64,000 nt of DNA from Megaustenia siamemsis (GCA_032433765.1 JAVIAB010000160.1:12569969-12633968); one strand, 5' to 3'; shown: positions 10,530 to 22,964, counted from the first letter of the stretch. The notes: a model not told the origin generated them from the sequence alone. Made by a program: numbers and translations.

Positions 10530-11280
10530 ACTTTATGATGTTAGGCCATCATTGATGACTCCAATTCCAAACATATAGACACACAGTGATGGTAAGTTAT
10601 CATTTCCAATCCAACAGAAGCCACATGACCTGTACTTAGTAAAAACACAATTGATGATGTTCTCCGCTCCCTTCTTGTAGCTGCCGCCACACGATTCTGA
10701 TGTCTCATTAACTTGGACATCATTCAAGAACAATGTCAGATGAACATTCCATAGATATGGCTTTGCTGATGAAGTGCTTGGTGCAACAGTTGTATCAATC
10801 ATAGTGGAGGCTCCTGGTATGTGGTCATTAATATCACAGACGGCACATGATGTTGTTATATTCAGAATTTCTTTCAGGGGTGTAAATTACGTGGCACACA
10901 CATGGAGAATGGTTTGTGGTCACAGTAATCCCATTGGCAATTCTAGGGTAGCATGGCATAGCTGTTTCAGAACAGCACAATCCTGTGATGTTTTCTGTGT
11001 TTGCTATAAAACTGCTGCTGCTACCCAATCCTGACCAATTATAGGTGTGGACATTATTCACTTGCAATGACAAAACTGCTTTGTTTACATCATAAACCTC
11101 TGGAAGCGAATCATTTATGGGACTAATAGTACAATTTATTCTTCCATCGCGGATATCTTCATTGAGTCCCAAAAAAAAAGTTCTTTGGTTAAAAAGCACA
11201 TATGCTTTTGAGTTAAACACAAAATGAGCCCACTTCATAGATTCAAAATGATCCTTGCCAATGCCATCCGTTTGCACAAG
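10530..11280 (-). pseudogene. Unidentified Cys-rich, N-glycosylation-rich ORF pair
   Basis: I do not recognise this protein. Two minus-strand frames (about 11277-10856, then about 10860-10533) join through a single frameshift near 10856 to give roughly 245 residues. The sequence holds about 15 cysteines, including CC, CxC and CxxC pairs (TGLCCSE, SPCVCHV, SCAVCDI, SCGFCW). It has several N-x-S/T sequons (NCT, NDS, NWS, NIT, NHS, NET) and no low-complexity bias. That composition suits a secreted or cell-surface ectodomain. The SCGFCW...LC part loosely recalls a PSI-type domain, but this is weak. It lies between two hAT transposase fragments in the same orientation, so it may be captured or inserted sequence. 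An exon of a host gene is possible. Confidence 0.4.
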
Positions 11281-11394
11281 TTAGGTCCTTAGCTACCAAT
11301 GTCACAAACTAAGCCATTAAATTAACGACTTTATCTACAGCGAAGGTTAACGAACTGTGAACAAACATTTATGTTCAAACCCCTGAATACATTT

Positions 11395-12005
11395 TCAAAA
11401 ATCTGCCAACTCGCTGCCACAACATATATCGCGGTATTCAAAGTAAACATTGCTTAGTCCATAGCTCGAATATAAATAAGCTGCCATTTTGGTGCATCCC
11501 ATACTCAATGCGGGATATTTTTCCTGTGGCACAAGTTTCCAAAAGTCAACTCCTATCTCCATCCTTGATTGGAAAAAGGGGTCACTTTGGAGGTTACATA
11601 ACTCCAACTGAAAAGTGTCATGTTGTTGGAAAATGTCACACTTCATAGGGTTGTTAAACAATGCCAGTTCTGGTCGTGTACTACTGAAGTCAGAAAATCG
11701 TTCATTAAATTGCTCCAATAGTTTGTCTAACATTAATACAGAACATTTGAAATCAGTGTCACTGCGCTCCTCAATCAATTCTTTGCACGAAGGAAAATGA
11801 ATGAAGTTTTCTTTGGCAAGGGTAAATCTAAAAACTTGTAGTTGACTTATAAATCCATCTAGGTGTCCTACCAAATCTGAGACTGCTTGGGAACGTCCGT
11901 GTAGCTTCACGTTGAGTTCATTCATGTGCTGGGTGATATCAGTTAAAAAGGCCAATACGCTGTTAAAATGTGGATCAGACATTTTTCTGATCAGTTCTTT
12001 GTTGG
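11395..12005 (-). pseudogene. hAT transposase central fragment (GTF2IRD2-like)
   Basis: The minus strand encodes about 200 residues of the region ahead of the hAT dimerisation domain: KELIRKMSDPHFNSVLAFLTDI, QHMNELNVKLHGRSQAVSDL, LQVFRFTLAKENFIHFPSC, ELALFNNPMKCD and FWKLVPQEKYPALSMG. Homology ends at KMAAYLYSSYG, where the other fragment has the equivalent KITSIFGSTY. The first 70 or so residues of the long open frame (beyond about 12010) are antisense LINE A and not transposase. There is no zinc-finger domain. It is a dead remnant with an intact frame over about 600 bases, which suggests moderate age. Confidence 0.8.
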
Positions 12006-12014
12006 TATCATGTT

Positions 12015-12350
12015 TTGAGAATTGGATGGAATGAAAAGAAAACCAACGATGAAGATGAAGTCTTAAAACAAGTAAAAATGAAAAGAGAACTACTAAACCA
12101 CAATTCAAACAAGAAAAAATGAGATGTTTGGAGTATGTTACAAGAAACAACAGGCTACTAAAAATAATCTTGTAAGAGAAAATACAAGGTAAACGAGGTA
12201 GTGACAGACCAAGCCTAACATGGACAAGTAACATCAAAAGATGGACCAGTCAGCCTATTTAATCACTATCAAATCAAAAGTCAGAGTGGCATGACGCTCC
12301 ATGGTAGGCAACATTCTGCGCGGAGACGGCACTCAATGGTGATGATCATG
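12015..12350 (+). mobile_element. LINE A 3' end fragment
   Basis: The plus strand matches LINE A from the 'NDEVFKQLKIKRELLN' block through 'GRPRLTWTSNIKRW' to the 3' segment 'cggcactcaatggtgatgat'. Frameshifts and stops are present. Its truncated 5' end marks the break point of the hAT element. Confidence 0.8.
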
Positions 12351-12617
12351 AAATAGCACAAGGGGCTTGAAAGAACGATAATGGCGGCTATAGTTTCTAG
12401 AACGTGGAGAATGAGGTGGTCTAGTCGAGAAGACCAGGACAGCACGGACTCGTCAACATTGACTACATTTATTGAAGCTATCAGAACCGCTCCGCAACGA
12501 GAATTAATCACACTGGTAGCATAAGAGCAATGTCCCTTCCTGGGTTTCGCAAAATCCAATCATATTCGCTATTACAATATTAGTTTTTTAATTACCAGCT
12601 GAAATCATCAATACCAA

Positions 12618-12965
12618 TGGGGGCCATGTAACCGAGTTGGGAAACTTTCCCCACCCGGTTGGGCTAACGACGTTCGAACAGCAGTGTTCGATTCCTATTG
12701 GAAGCAGTGTGAACTGTCCTTGGGGTTTGGAAAAAAAAAAAAAAAAACACTCCCGCGGTTGACACAGCCGTTGGCAGGAATGGGTACCAGGGTGATATTC
12801 TGGGAAGATGAGAAATACGGCCTTACATCATGAGTTTCGATGCTTGAAGCGATACTATCAAGAAGTCTCCGAACACTTCTGAATAGGCAGCTGAGCAGAT
12901 ATGGGTGGTAACTCTCGTGCTAAGACACCGATTCAAGTCTCGTTCTTTACCTTCACCAATGAAAA
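12618..12965 (+). mobile_element. SINE-2, second copy
   Basis: The head 'atgtaaccgagttgggaaac' and B-box-like 'gttcgattcc' are followed by a homopolymer of A. The body contains 'gggaagatgagaaatacgg', and the end 'gtctcgttctttaccttcac' matches the reverse complement of 2333-2661 along its length. Confidence 0.75.
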
Positions 12966-13302
12966 AAAAAGGTAGTTGTGAGATAAATAAAGATACCATC
13001 GATGTTAAGTGCGACTTGATAACAACAACAACGTTGATAGGAGCGATCATTACGCAGCTCCACTGCTGGAATTGCCACATTATGTTGTGAGGTTGCCAAA
13101 AGCTATCAATCAACACAGCCTGATTGTCAATGTGTACGTCAGAAGCCAACAGAGCACAAATGCAAGCTAGCAGCTTTGTCTTTTTAACTCACAAACTGTT
13201 TAATGGCTTTTTTTTTAATTTCTTTGTTTCCTTGTGCAGTGTGATGTATTACTTTTTTGGTATTTCTCTTCAATAATTACATTTTCTTGCCAGCATTAAA
13301 AC
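12966..13302. other. No feature seen
   Basis: No coding signal or repeat copy recognised. It leads directly into the CTAT array. Confidence 0.3.
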
Positions 13303-13697
<395 letters not shown>

Positions 13698-13759
13698 GAT
13701 ATATACACATACACACAATTGCAAAACAAAAGATAGAAGCAAATAATAAAAGCAGAAAG

Positions 13760-14035
13760 TCCAGAGAAAGATTGTTACCTCCCCTATCCACTAACAGTGA
13801 TTTCTGTACATTAATGTTGCTTTCTTCAAGACAAGTCTGGGTTCAGGGAGGCATACATCCCACAAGTGTTTGTGAGTCCAAACTGTCGCAGCGACCTTCA
13901 CTTGTTGAACGTCTCTGGGTCCTCACTTTTTAAAATGAGTCTTGAGTAGTTCCCAGGCGCATTCACTTTGGTCTAGGCCGGGACTGTAGTGAACCACCTC
14001 AGTGATGTCTCATTCTTCTATTGCAGCCATTATTT
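13760..14035 (-). other. Possible decayed DNA-transposase tail
   Basis: A minus-strand translation contains YSPGLDQSECAWELLKTHFKK. This loosely resembles the 'YSPDLNPIENxWxxLK' block of Tc1/mariner transposases, which holds the third catalytic residue. There is no supporting upstream domain or terminal repeat, so this is only a suggestion. Confidence 0.3.
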
Positions 14036-14039
14036 AGTG

Positions 14040-14616
14040 TATGAGTTGTGGGTATGCTTTCGTAGTATGAACTGTGCGCGCTGGTGATAGTAGCTGTGGG
14101 TATGCTTTCGTAGTATGAACTGTGCGCGCTGGTGATAGTAGCTGTGGGTATGCTTTCGTAGTATGAACTGTGCGCGCTGGTGATAGTAGCTGTGGGTATG
14201 CTTTCGTAGTATGAACTGTGCGCGCTGGTGATAGTAGCTGTGGGTATGCTTTTGTAGTATGAACTTTGCGCGCTGGTGATAGGAGTTGTGGGTATGCTTT
14301 CGTAGTATGAACTGTGCGCGCTGGTGATAGGAGTTGTGGGTATGCTTTCGTAGTATGAACTGTGCGCGCTGGTGATAGGAGTTGTGGGTATGCTTTCGTA
14401 GTATGAACTGTGCGCGCTGGTGATAGTAGCTGTGGGAATGCTTTCGTAGTATGAACTGTGCGCGCTGGTGATAGGAGTTGTGGGTATGCTTTCGTAGTAT
14501 GAACTGTGCGCGCTGGTAATAGGAGTTGTGGGTATGCTTTCGTAGTATGAGCAGTGCGCGCTAGTGATAGGGGCTGTGGGTATGCTTTCGTGGTATGAGC
14601 TGTGTGCTTTGGTAGT
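14040..14616 (+). repeat. 48-bp minisatellite
   Basis: About 12 copies of a 48-base unit containing 'ctgtgggtatgctttcgtag' and 'tgtgcgcgctggtgatag'. Two variants, with ctgtggg or gttgtggg starts, alternate in blocks, which indicates duplication of several units at once. Confidence 0.95.
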
Positions 14617-14634
14617 TACTGAGATATTTGCTGG

Positions 14635-14885
14635 TCATCGTCATTGCACTCCGAACATGTCCATAGGTGCTCAGATTCCCTCCTCAGCAAGTCCCGCAGC
14701 GACCAGCGACTGTCGACACCAGTTCTGTGTTGGTTGATAAGTCTTTTTACAGGCCCATTAAGTTTATCGTTTCTGGCTGTGCCAATCTTAACGACATCTC
14801 TTTCATCCGAAGAAGTGACGTGGACTTATGATTATCGAAGTCCTGTGCCCTTCCCACATCTCGGAGGTGGGTGGGGGGGGGAGTA
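14635..14885 (-). mobile_element. LINE F 3' end, second copy
   Basis: On the minus strand this repeats the tail block of LINE F at 5230-5480, including the region encoding SEHLWTCSEC. The shared plus-strand string 'ccgaacatgtccataggtgc' marks it. It lies immediately downstream of the 48-bp minisatellite. Confidence 0.75.
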
Positions 14886-15149
14886 TTGATGATGTACGCC
14901 CGATCCATTGGTTGACTGTCTTCACCGACAGCACAGCTAGACAACATGTGCGCTCTTCAACCAGGGACAGGTTGATGACGTACCTCGGAGTTATGTGGGA
15001 TCGCACCCTGTGTTTTTGAGACTACTTAAACCATATGATAACTAATTAGTTCTACAAGCTAATAACAATGATCATAAGAATGTAAATAACACGAGTACGA
15101 TGTGTGTGTGTTTAGCCAACATCAATGGAAATTAAAAGCGGGTAGGAAA

Positions 15150-15600
15150 AGCTGTTTAGACTGAAAGTACGAGGTCAGGCGCGGGATATGAGGAACCCAG
15201 GTTCAAAGCCTGCCAGAAGCGATGATGATTTTCCAAAAATAGAAAAAAAATAATTAATTCGTGATTTCTTTATGACGTTACCCTTATCTCACGAAGAGGT
15301 AGGGTTCGATCCCAACCGACGGCTTCCGGGTTCACCCAGCCTTTAATGGGTACCGGATTTTTGGGGGAAAGTAAAGCGGAACGGGCGAAAATACCGACCA
15401 CATTACCCCAAAAATCATGTGCCGAAGGTCTGTAAAATGTATGTTCACTAACAACATATTCCATATACGCCACTTGGCGTGACGGGGGTACTTTACTTTT
15501 TTTTTTTTTACTTATCTACTGGGTAGTATGATCCGATGACTAGCCCGCCCAGATAACGGCAATAAACAGGAGCTCTAGTATGCATTCCCGTGTGTTACTG
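15150..15600 (+). mobile_element. SINE-4, interrupted by SINE-1
   Basis: The left half (15150-15290) has a tRNA-like head with 'aacccaggttcaaagcc' and the body 'gtgatttctttatgacgtta'. The right half (15518-15600) has 'atccgatgactagcc' and 'cggcaataaacaggag'. On the minus strand at 44320-44560 these two halves are contiguous, which shows that the SINE-1 at 15291-15510 was inserted into this copy. Confidence 0.7.
15291..15510 (+). mobile_element. SINE-1, 5'-truncated, nested in SINE-4
   Basis: The copy starts at the B-box side of the head ('gaagaggtagggttcgatcc') and ends 'gacgggggtactttac' plus poly-T. The 7-base direct repeat 'cttatct' at 15283-15289 and 15511-15517 is its likely target-site duplication. 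Confidence 0.85.
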
Positions 15601-15650
15601 GGGCCTCATTATGGAAGTTGAGGGAAGTAAGGAATAGTGACACTGTGACC

Positions 15651-15752
15651 TTCCAGGCATGTCGTAAGAGGCGACTCAGGAGGTTGATTGATAACTTGAC
15701 AAGCTGTCATTGTGCTGCCCTATGTACCGTTTTCGGCTCGAAAGGACAATGG
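15651..15752 (+). mobile_element. SINE-like element S
   Basis: Landmarks are 'gtcgtaagaggcgactcagg', 'aacttgacaagctgtcattg', 'tgccctatgtaccg' and 'ttcggctcgaaagg', followed directly by a GATA/GACA tract. A second copy with the same order and a GATA tail lies on the minus strand at 62848-63060. A 5' piece may be present at about 31160-31215 in minus orientation. S appears to carry (GATA)n as its natural 3' tail. Confidence 0.7.
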
Positions 15753-16346
<594 letters not shown>

Positions 16347-16349
16347 AAA

Positions 16350-16560
16350 GTGTGCATTCGCGCACGTTAAAGATCCCTTGGCAGTGAAAATTAAAAAGAA
16401 TAGACCTTAATGTGGCCGCTGCCCGGGCAAAATTATCAGCAAAAACCTACCCACTCCGTGATCCCAGGCCGTACTACGGAGTTCGTGCACGTGGGCCAGT
16501 GCTCTCCTCAGACTTTCTCGAGGGACATACGGAGCACCTATAGATTCGTTCGGTTTGCAA
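16350..16560 (+). repeat. Dispersed repeat U
   Basis: The start 'gcattcgcgcacgttaaag' with 'atccctt' is shared with the reverse complement of about 44330-44390 next to SINE-4. Two copies in the same order relative to SINE-4 suggest that U could be the 3' continuation of that element. Confidence 0.5.
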
Positions 16561-16969
16561 TGATGATGATCCTAACAACAAACAAAACCAAATTAACAAA
16601 ACAATAATCTCCATATCTCCTGTTCATAAAATTCCCCGGCTTCAGATATGTTCAATTCTTCCATTTCCTAAACCTCACTATCTACTGAAGAATCCTTTCC
16701 GATAACTTCCGGTTGTTGACAACGCAATAAGATACTCGCTCCACTAAAGAACGTACACATGTCATGAGACCTACCTCTGCGAATAATGTCATTCCGATTG
16801 GTCCTAACTGCGTGCAGGTCATGCCATGCTCTGGCTACGACACGTGCTGACAGTGACACGTGCTCCTTGTGACCCTGATAAGATTGAGACTTTTACAAGT
16901 TTTGTTTACAATTGTCATGCATACTCCTACAGAACGGCCAGTGCACGCTGACTGTTGTAAAATCCTCAC
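16561..16969. other. Unassigned
   Basis: No coding signal clear enough to call. It may include upstream LINE G sequence, since LINE G becomes readable right after it. Confidence 0.25.
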
Positions 16970-17612
16970 AACTTAAAATAATGACATCTGATAGTTAAAC
17001 TATCAATAGAAAAACTGCTGGACAATAATCTTAGCCCACAGCCTGTAGATTTTTTGACAGATGCAAGATCAGCACTCCTGGCACAACAATTCAGAAAATT
17101 ACCACATCTACAGAGCTTATTGACTACAAGCACCACAGGGTCGTCCTGTAGTGGGTTCCATCTCACTGTGGAACACCAGGAAACGAGAGAGCACATCAGC
17201 TGGCAAAGGAAGACACAACAGGCACACAACCAGATGCACCAGTTACATACCATCAGAAGAAAGAGATAATCAAATCAATCTGAAGACCTAAGCCCTAAAT
17301 GACGACTCCTACCATAATATGAGTAGAGAAATGATGGGAACAATTTATACGCCACAGAACAGGACACAATCGACTCCACAGTCACACGTATACAAGATTC
17401 AAGATCGGCACCTCAACTACATGTAAATGTGGACAGGCGCCCCAGATTGCCGAACACATGCTTCAAGACTGTACTGAATATAGTAGACTGAGGATAATCA
17501 ATTGGACCATAGATACAACACTAAAGACAAAACTATGTGAGTCACAGCAAAAATTACAAAATAGGGTGAAATGTATACAGGAAACGACATTACAGATATA
17601 GACAATACTTTG
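16970..17612 (+). mobile_element. LINE G 3' end with RNase H and Cys-His tail
   Basis: On the plus strand I read the RNase H middle (TDARSALLAQQFRKLPHL) and, in a shifted frame, WVPSHCGTPGNERAHQLAK, the conserved late RNase H block. Downstream, in another frame, HNRLHSHVYTRFKIGTSTTC and CKCGQAPQIAEHML are followed by QDCTEY. This is a C-x-C...H...C motif like the tail of several RNase H-bearing non-LTR elements. At least three frameshifts make it a pseudogene. Its 3' end runs straight into a GACA/GATA array. Confidence 0.8.
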
Positions 17613-17618
17613 GGCGAA

Positions 17619-18084
<466 letters not shown>

Positions 18085-18089
18085 CTGAA

Positions 18090-18500
18090 ACTAAGAATAG
18101 CAAAATGGTATGTTTTCTCAACAATCCTGTTTGTTGCAGAAACATGTACGTGAGACTGGAAAACATAACAAAAAAGTGAAGCCTTTGCAATGTGACTGTA
18201 TGGGAAAATATGAAGAATTTTGCGGAAATAAAAGAAAACAAATGATGAAGGTTTAAAACAACTATAAATGAAAAGAGAACTACTAAACACATTTCAAACT
18301 AGATAAATGAGATTTTGGGGGTTATGTTAAAAGACACAGCAGTCTACTAAAAGTAAACTTGGAAGAAAAATACTAGGTAAAACAGGCAGAGGCAGACCAA
18401 GACTAACATGGACGAGTAACATCAAATATCAAAGTAAGAAACAACGCGGAATGGTGCTCCATGAATGCCAACCTTCAATCACTCATGATGACGATAGTTC
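18090..18500 (+). mobile_element. LINE A 3' end fragment
   Basis: Nucleotide similarity to 28575-29020 runs from 'gaatagcaaaatggtatgtt' through 'acaggcagaggcagaccaag' to the 'gccaaccttcaatcactc' 3' segment. The frame is broken in many places. Confidence 0.8.
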
Positions 18501-19380
18501 ACTGTGTATAAACGTGTTATTCTCATGTCCAATACATATCTCGACTTTATTTCGTTTCTCTAATTTGACCTGTGTTGGTAATTGTTTCCATACTTTCTCA
18601 AGACTCCTTAGAAACCATTCTAAGATCACGTGACAATATATTTACCTATTTCCCGTTTACGCTGTAGCATAAAGGGCGATCACTAGAGTTCTCCGCCATT
18701 ATCTGTATTGAGCCAACCTTTCAAGTCTACGGCAGACTTTTTGCCTCAGTTCTTCATCAACCAATCTACTCTATCTCACTCTGTTTCTTCCTCTTGTTCT
18801 CTTATCATATGGAATCCATCGAAGGGCTACTCTCGCTATGGCTGTGACTATCTAAGAATGTTTAAAAAATCACATGTCTTTTTGTAGTAGTAGTAGTTCT
18901 GTGTTCTAAGTTCTGCTGTGTATTAGCTTTACCGCATACACTTATATGGCTACACACACTACGAACACCTAACGCCAGCGCAGCAGGACACGCACCGTCA
19001 TGGAACTCACTGGAGGGAAGAGAGAGCGATGAAGGTCAAAGAATGCATAGAGAAGTTATGGAAACACTTATGAACATTGAACTAGACTGAAGGGAAGTAG
19101 AGAAAGTATCCAAGAATATGGATGGGTGGAGACTCCGTGGTCTATGCTCCCACATGGAGTCTAAACTGCTTTGATTGGTTGGCTGATGTGTGACTGCGGT
19201 AAAGCTTATTAAAGGGAAGATAACAAGAGTGGTTACTGCTTTATTGTGATATCAGATGACGCATTGACACAGCGTCAGAAGATTTGTTGTTGTCTTTTAT
19301 CACTGCAATGCTAATCCAAACAAGTGCCTGTCTTTTTATTCTGTTCACAGAGAACTTACGCACAAAATCCAAATTAATTG
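18501..19380. other. Decayed LINE debris
   Basis: Two weak LINE-like tails can be read. A minus-strand piece at about 18700-18840 contains WIPYDKRTRGRNR, and a plus-strand piece at about 18930-19150 ends DGWRLRGLCSHMES. Neither can be assigned to a family used here. The rest is unassigned. Confidence 0.35.
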
Positions 19381-19796
19381 TTTTTTGGTTTCTCGTATAG
19401 CGGCTTCAGACATTTCAAAGACTGTTTTTTACTTGCCCTCCATATGACTATTTTCTCATTCACAATCCCTTTCCTTCTCCTCATAATTCTGTCAAGCAAT
19501 CAGTCAATGAAGCAATCAGTCAATCATGCAATCTCTCAAGCGGTCAATAGCTATTTCATAAACTCAGTTAGTCATTCATTCATTCAATACAATTGTCAAA
19601 TTTCTTCGAAATTGGTTTACTCAATCAGTATATATATATATATTAATTACGCAATCAATATTTCAAAAAATACTGCTCTTCAAGCACTCCCAACCTGACT
19701 AATTTCTCTCATTCAGTCACATTCCCTTTTAAAACACTCTCCATAGCGCTTTCGTTTCTCAGCCAATTCATTAAATAAATCATACACTCTTGACTG
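19381..19796 (+). other. AT-rich with degenerate CAAT-like repeats
   Basis: About 19490-19690 carries irregular repeats such as 'gcaatcagtcaat', which suggests an eroded tetranucleotide tract. No gene is seen. Confidence 0.4.
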
Positions 19797-20122
19797 AATC
19801 AACTAAACATTCATTCAACATGTACACATTCACCCAACATATACACACCCACCCAACATGCCCACATCCACCCAACATGTACACACTCACCCAACATGTA
19901 CACATCCACCAAACATGTATACATCCTCCCAACATGTACACACTCATCCAACATGTACACGTCCACCCAACGTGTACACACTCACCCAACATGTATACAC
20001 TCACCCAACATGTACAACCCAACATGTACACACCCACCCAACATGTATACATGCACCCAACATGTACACATCCACCCAACATGTACACACCCACCAAACA
20101 TGTACACAACTACCCAACAAGA
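19797..20122 (+). repeat. 18-bp minisatellite
   Basis: About 18 copies of 'cacccaacatgtacacay' with one 9-base short unit near 20020. A multiple-of-three unit keeps all three frames open, which explains the His/Thr/Pro-rich translations. Confidence 0.95.
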
Positions 20123-20611
20123 AACTACATCATACGATTTCCAGAAATTCCCCACAAAACATTCTGCCACATTTTTTATCGATTTGAGCCCACCTCTAAC
20201 TCATCATCCAATCACGCGTATACTTAACTGGTGTTCTTGACCCGTTCGGTTCTAAATCTCCCATTCTGATTGGACGCCCATGAACTGCTTCTGCCATCGT
20301 TAAGAGCTTTCCAATTTTTTTTTTTCACACAAATATTTTCTTTGCAAAGATCTAAAAATAAATACGCACGCACTTAAAACGTGAATAGTCTAAACTCTCC
20401 CGTGATAATTAGAGCGCGTATTTAGTTACCTAACGAGTGCAGGTAGAGAGATGCGCATCGGATTCATTAATTCTTTCAGTACGGAATTTTTTTTTTTTAA
20501 ATTTAGCGGGATAGATTTCAGAGACAAAATTTTTCATGTTTTTAAATACGATTCTACATGTTGTTATTTATCTAACACTTAACATATTATATATGCATTT
20601 TTAGATAATTA
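20123..20611. other. No feature seen
   Basis: AT-rich sequence with T homopolymers. No coding or repeat signal recognised. Confidence 0.3.
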
Positions 20612-21000
20612 AACATCATCATCATGTGCCATACCGGTTGGCGTAGGTGATCATGTCCCTCCACAATCTTCTATCTACAGTGCATCGTATCAGTTCTGTT
20701 GTTGACTGTTTCCCATGCCATGACACCAAACTATCAAATATTTTCTCTCTTTGTCGTCCGCGATCTCTCTTTCCTTTTATTTTGCCAGTTGTAACCAAGC
20801 ATTCCAACTTTCCTCTTCTCATGATGTGCCCGAAAAATGTTGATTGCTTCTTTCTGATGTTTTTTAAGAGCTCCCTTTTTGTGTTGGCCTCTTTGAGAAC
20901 TTCCTCATTGGTCTTTTAAGCTGTCCAGGGAACTTTTAACATTCTTCTGAGAAATCCCATCTCTGTGGCCTCTAATCGTCTTTTCATTTGTTTATTATTA
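20612..21000 (-). mobile_element. LINE C 3' end fragment
   Basis: The minus strand encodes MRRGKLECLVTTGKIKGKRDRGRQREKIFDSLVSWHGKQSTTELIRCTVDRRLWRDMITYANRYGT in one frame up to the 3' end. Upstream blocks such as 'ANTKREL' and 'GFLRRML' are readable. The tail is GATGATG-type. It is truncated at about 21000. Confidence 0.85.
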
Positions 21001-21084
21001 AACAAGGAATTATATTTCACCAATACTAAGAAAATAGTAGACCTATAAAAAGAATATTGTTTCATGACAGTTTACACTAATACA

Positions 21085-21369
21085 AATGAGAGTAGCGCAC
21101 TGTGAGGGAGCACTGTGAGGGAGCACTGTGAGGGAACACTGTGAGGAAGCACTGTGAGGGAACACTGTGAGGGAGCACTGTGAGGGAGCACTGTGAGGGA
21201 ACACTGTGAGGGAGCACTGTGAGGGAGCACTGTGAGGGAGCACTGTGAGGGAGAACTGTGAGGGAGAACTGTGAGGGAGCACTGTGAGGGAACACTGTGA
21301 GGGAGCACTGTGAGGGAGAACTGTGAGGGAGCACTGTGAGGGAGCACTGTGAGGGAGCACTGTGAGGCT
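21085..21369 (+). repeat. 13-bp minisatellite
   Basis: About 21 copies of 'gggagcactgtga' with few variants (gggaac, gaagc). Because 13 is not a multiple of three, each frame cycles and all three minus frames stay open by chance of composition. Confidence 0.95.
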
Positions 21370-21419
21370 ATCATGACCGAAATCGACTAGGTCCATTAAA
21401 AAAAAACTATCTTTACGAC

Positions 21420-21640
21420 ACATAGTATCATTGCTGGAGTATGTCTGGGGGCAACGATAGAACCCGAGGTATAAAGGCCGCTTGGTCAAGCAGTCGCCAC
21501 GACGTGTAAGACTCAGGATTTTTATTTCACCCCCCGATAGAAAAAATCCTTTCTGTCTACCGCGGGCTTCGAACACCGTACGCCGGCTTTCCAGCCAGCG
21601 GAACAGCGGTTTTAGCCGCACGGCCACGCGCACCTATAAT
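21420..21640 (-). mobile_element. SINE-6-like tRNA-headed element
   Basis: On the minus strand there is an A-box-like 'ggccgtgcggctaaaacc' and a B-box-like 'ggtgttcgaagcc', followed by a body with 'gggtgaaataaaaatcctg'. Only one copy is in the window, so it is called from the head structure alone. Confidence 0.5.
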
Positions 21641-21914
21641 GGTCCATGGTATGTCGAAACGTACGGAAAGAGTTAAGCTGGTATATACAAACTTGTACAT
21701 TTGAACGGTTTTTGTGATTTATCAAGTAAGTAGACTTATTTCACTTATTTCACTTCATTTCAGTTCTTGATTAACATGTCAAGAAGTGGAGATTAGTTTG
21801 TCTACATCGGAAATTACGTGTCACGTGTTTAGAGGCTTCATGATGTGCAAATCTGATTGGTGGATTTTGGAAATTCCACAACTCTGTCAGTGGTGTAGTA
21901 TTTCAGTTCAATCA

Positions 21915-22200
21915 TTGGGGGGACTGGTTGGTCTCGAGGCAAGACGCCGGCCTTGAGACAGAGAAGTTGTGGGTTCAAGTCCGGGTTAGGATTTTTATTT
22001 ATGATTTCTCTCTGCGGCAACCACCCCTGGTGTCAATAGCGAGGCCCGGCTTGAAACGTCAATTAATCATTGACGGAAAAAAATATGCGTACTTCCGAAG
22101 TCGGAGTTATCTGCCTGTGCGGCGAGGGACTCCTGTACACACGGCTGCAAGGGAAAAATGGATTAACGCGCAAAATTCAATTCCTAGTGTCTAGAGACTT
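21915..22200 (+). mobile_element. SINE-3-like tRNA-headed element
   Basis: The head has 'tggttggtctcgaggc' and the B-box-like 'gggttcaagtccgg'. The body 'aggatttttatttatgattt' and a GC-rich region follow. No second copy occurs in the window. Confidence 0.55.
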
Positions 22201-22491
22201 CGTCAGAGGTCAAAGCTGGCGAACGAAAAAAAACATCATTGGCTTTCAAACTTTGTGATGATGTTGTATCTACTCGATATGTCCTCGTTTGTTTTCTCAT
22301 CATCAGAGAGAAGGCAGTCTCGGGGATAAAACTATCTAGCGCCTTGTAAGTGTGACTTGAAATAAAGGCTGATGGTGGGAGCAGGAAACAAACTAATATT
22401 ATATAAAGTTATAAATTATAATACATGAATATAAAGATTTATTCGAGCTTAGAGATAAGTATGAAATAAAGTTTAAATACACACGCGTAAC

Positions 22492-22536
<45 letters not shown>

Positions 22537-22589
22537 CATGTATGCTATATATATCATATATACATTGTAGTTATGTATATATAAATATA
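22201..22589. other. Unassigned, with an (AT)n tract
   Basis: A pure AT dinucleotide tract lies at about 22496-22535. Otherwise nothing is recognised. Confidence 0.5.
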
Positions 22590-22800
22590 TAGTTGTAAAA
22601 TAGAAGCCTACTAAAAGTAATCTTGGAAGGGAAAATACAAAGTTAAAGAGACAGACCAAGACTAACATGGACGACAAACATCACAAGATGGACAAGTCAG
22701 CCTATGACACCCTGCACCATCAAAACAAGAGACAACGTGGAATGTCGCTCCGTGGTAGTCAACCTTCGATGCAGAGACGGCACTCACTGATAATGATGAT
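22590..22800 (+). mobile_element. LINE A 3' terminal fragment
   Basis: It begins at the block 'gcctactaaaagtaatcttg' and ends at the 'gacggcactcac' 3' segment with a TGATAATGATGAT tail. It is about 210 bases long, 5'-truncated, with frame breaks. Confidence 0.8.
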
Positions 22801-22964
22801 AGTTGTGAAGATCCAAACATGTAAATACTAAAGAAATATATAGTTTTAAATAGATTTAGAAATACAAAGATAAATACAATTATGGAAAACGTAGACGAAT
22901 ATGAAGATTGTGTTACATCTATACTGATAGAGAGATATGCAGTTATAAAGATTATATATATATA
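22801..22964. other. Short unassigned spacer
   Basis: AT-rich spacer ahead of SINE-1. Confidence 0.3.

Larger units (their letters stand above)
9584..12010 (-). mobile_element. Decayed hAT-type DNA transposon with internal insertions
   Basis: The left boundary at 9584 reads 'cagggatggccaa', the CAGRG-type terminus typical of hAT elements. The minus strand carries two transposase fragments (11395-12005 and 9861-10064). Between them lie about 1.3 kb of unrelated sequence: dispersed repeat R and an unidentified ORF pair. The right end is lost where a LINE A fragment begins near 12015, so no opposite terminal repeat or 8-bp duplication can be checked. The element was probably inserted into the 24-bp minisatellite. 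Confidence 0.65.

Noticed and set aside
10533..10802. Plexin-type PSI domain as a firm identification
   Set aside because: Cys spacing matches only loosely and neighbouring domains are not recognisable, so the ORF is left unidentified.
13760..14035. Tc1/mariner transposase end as a firm call
   Set aside because: Only one short block resembles the family, so it is kept as a low-confidence note and not a transposon call.
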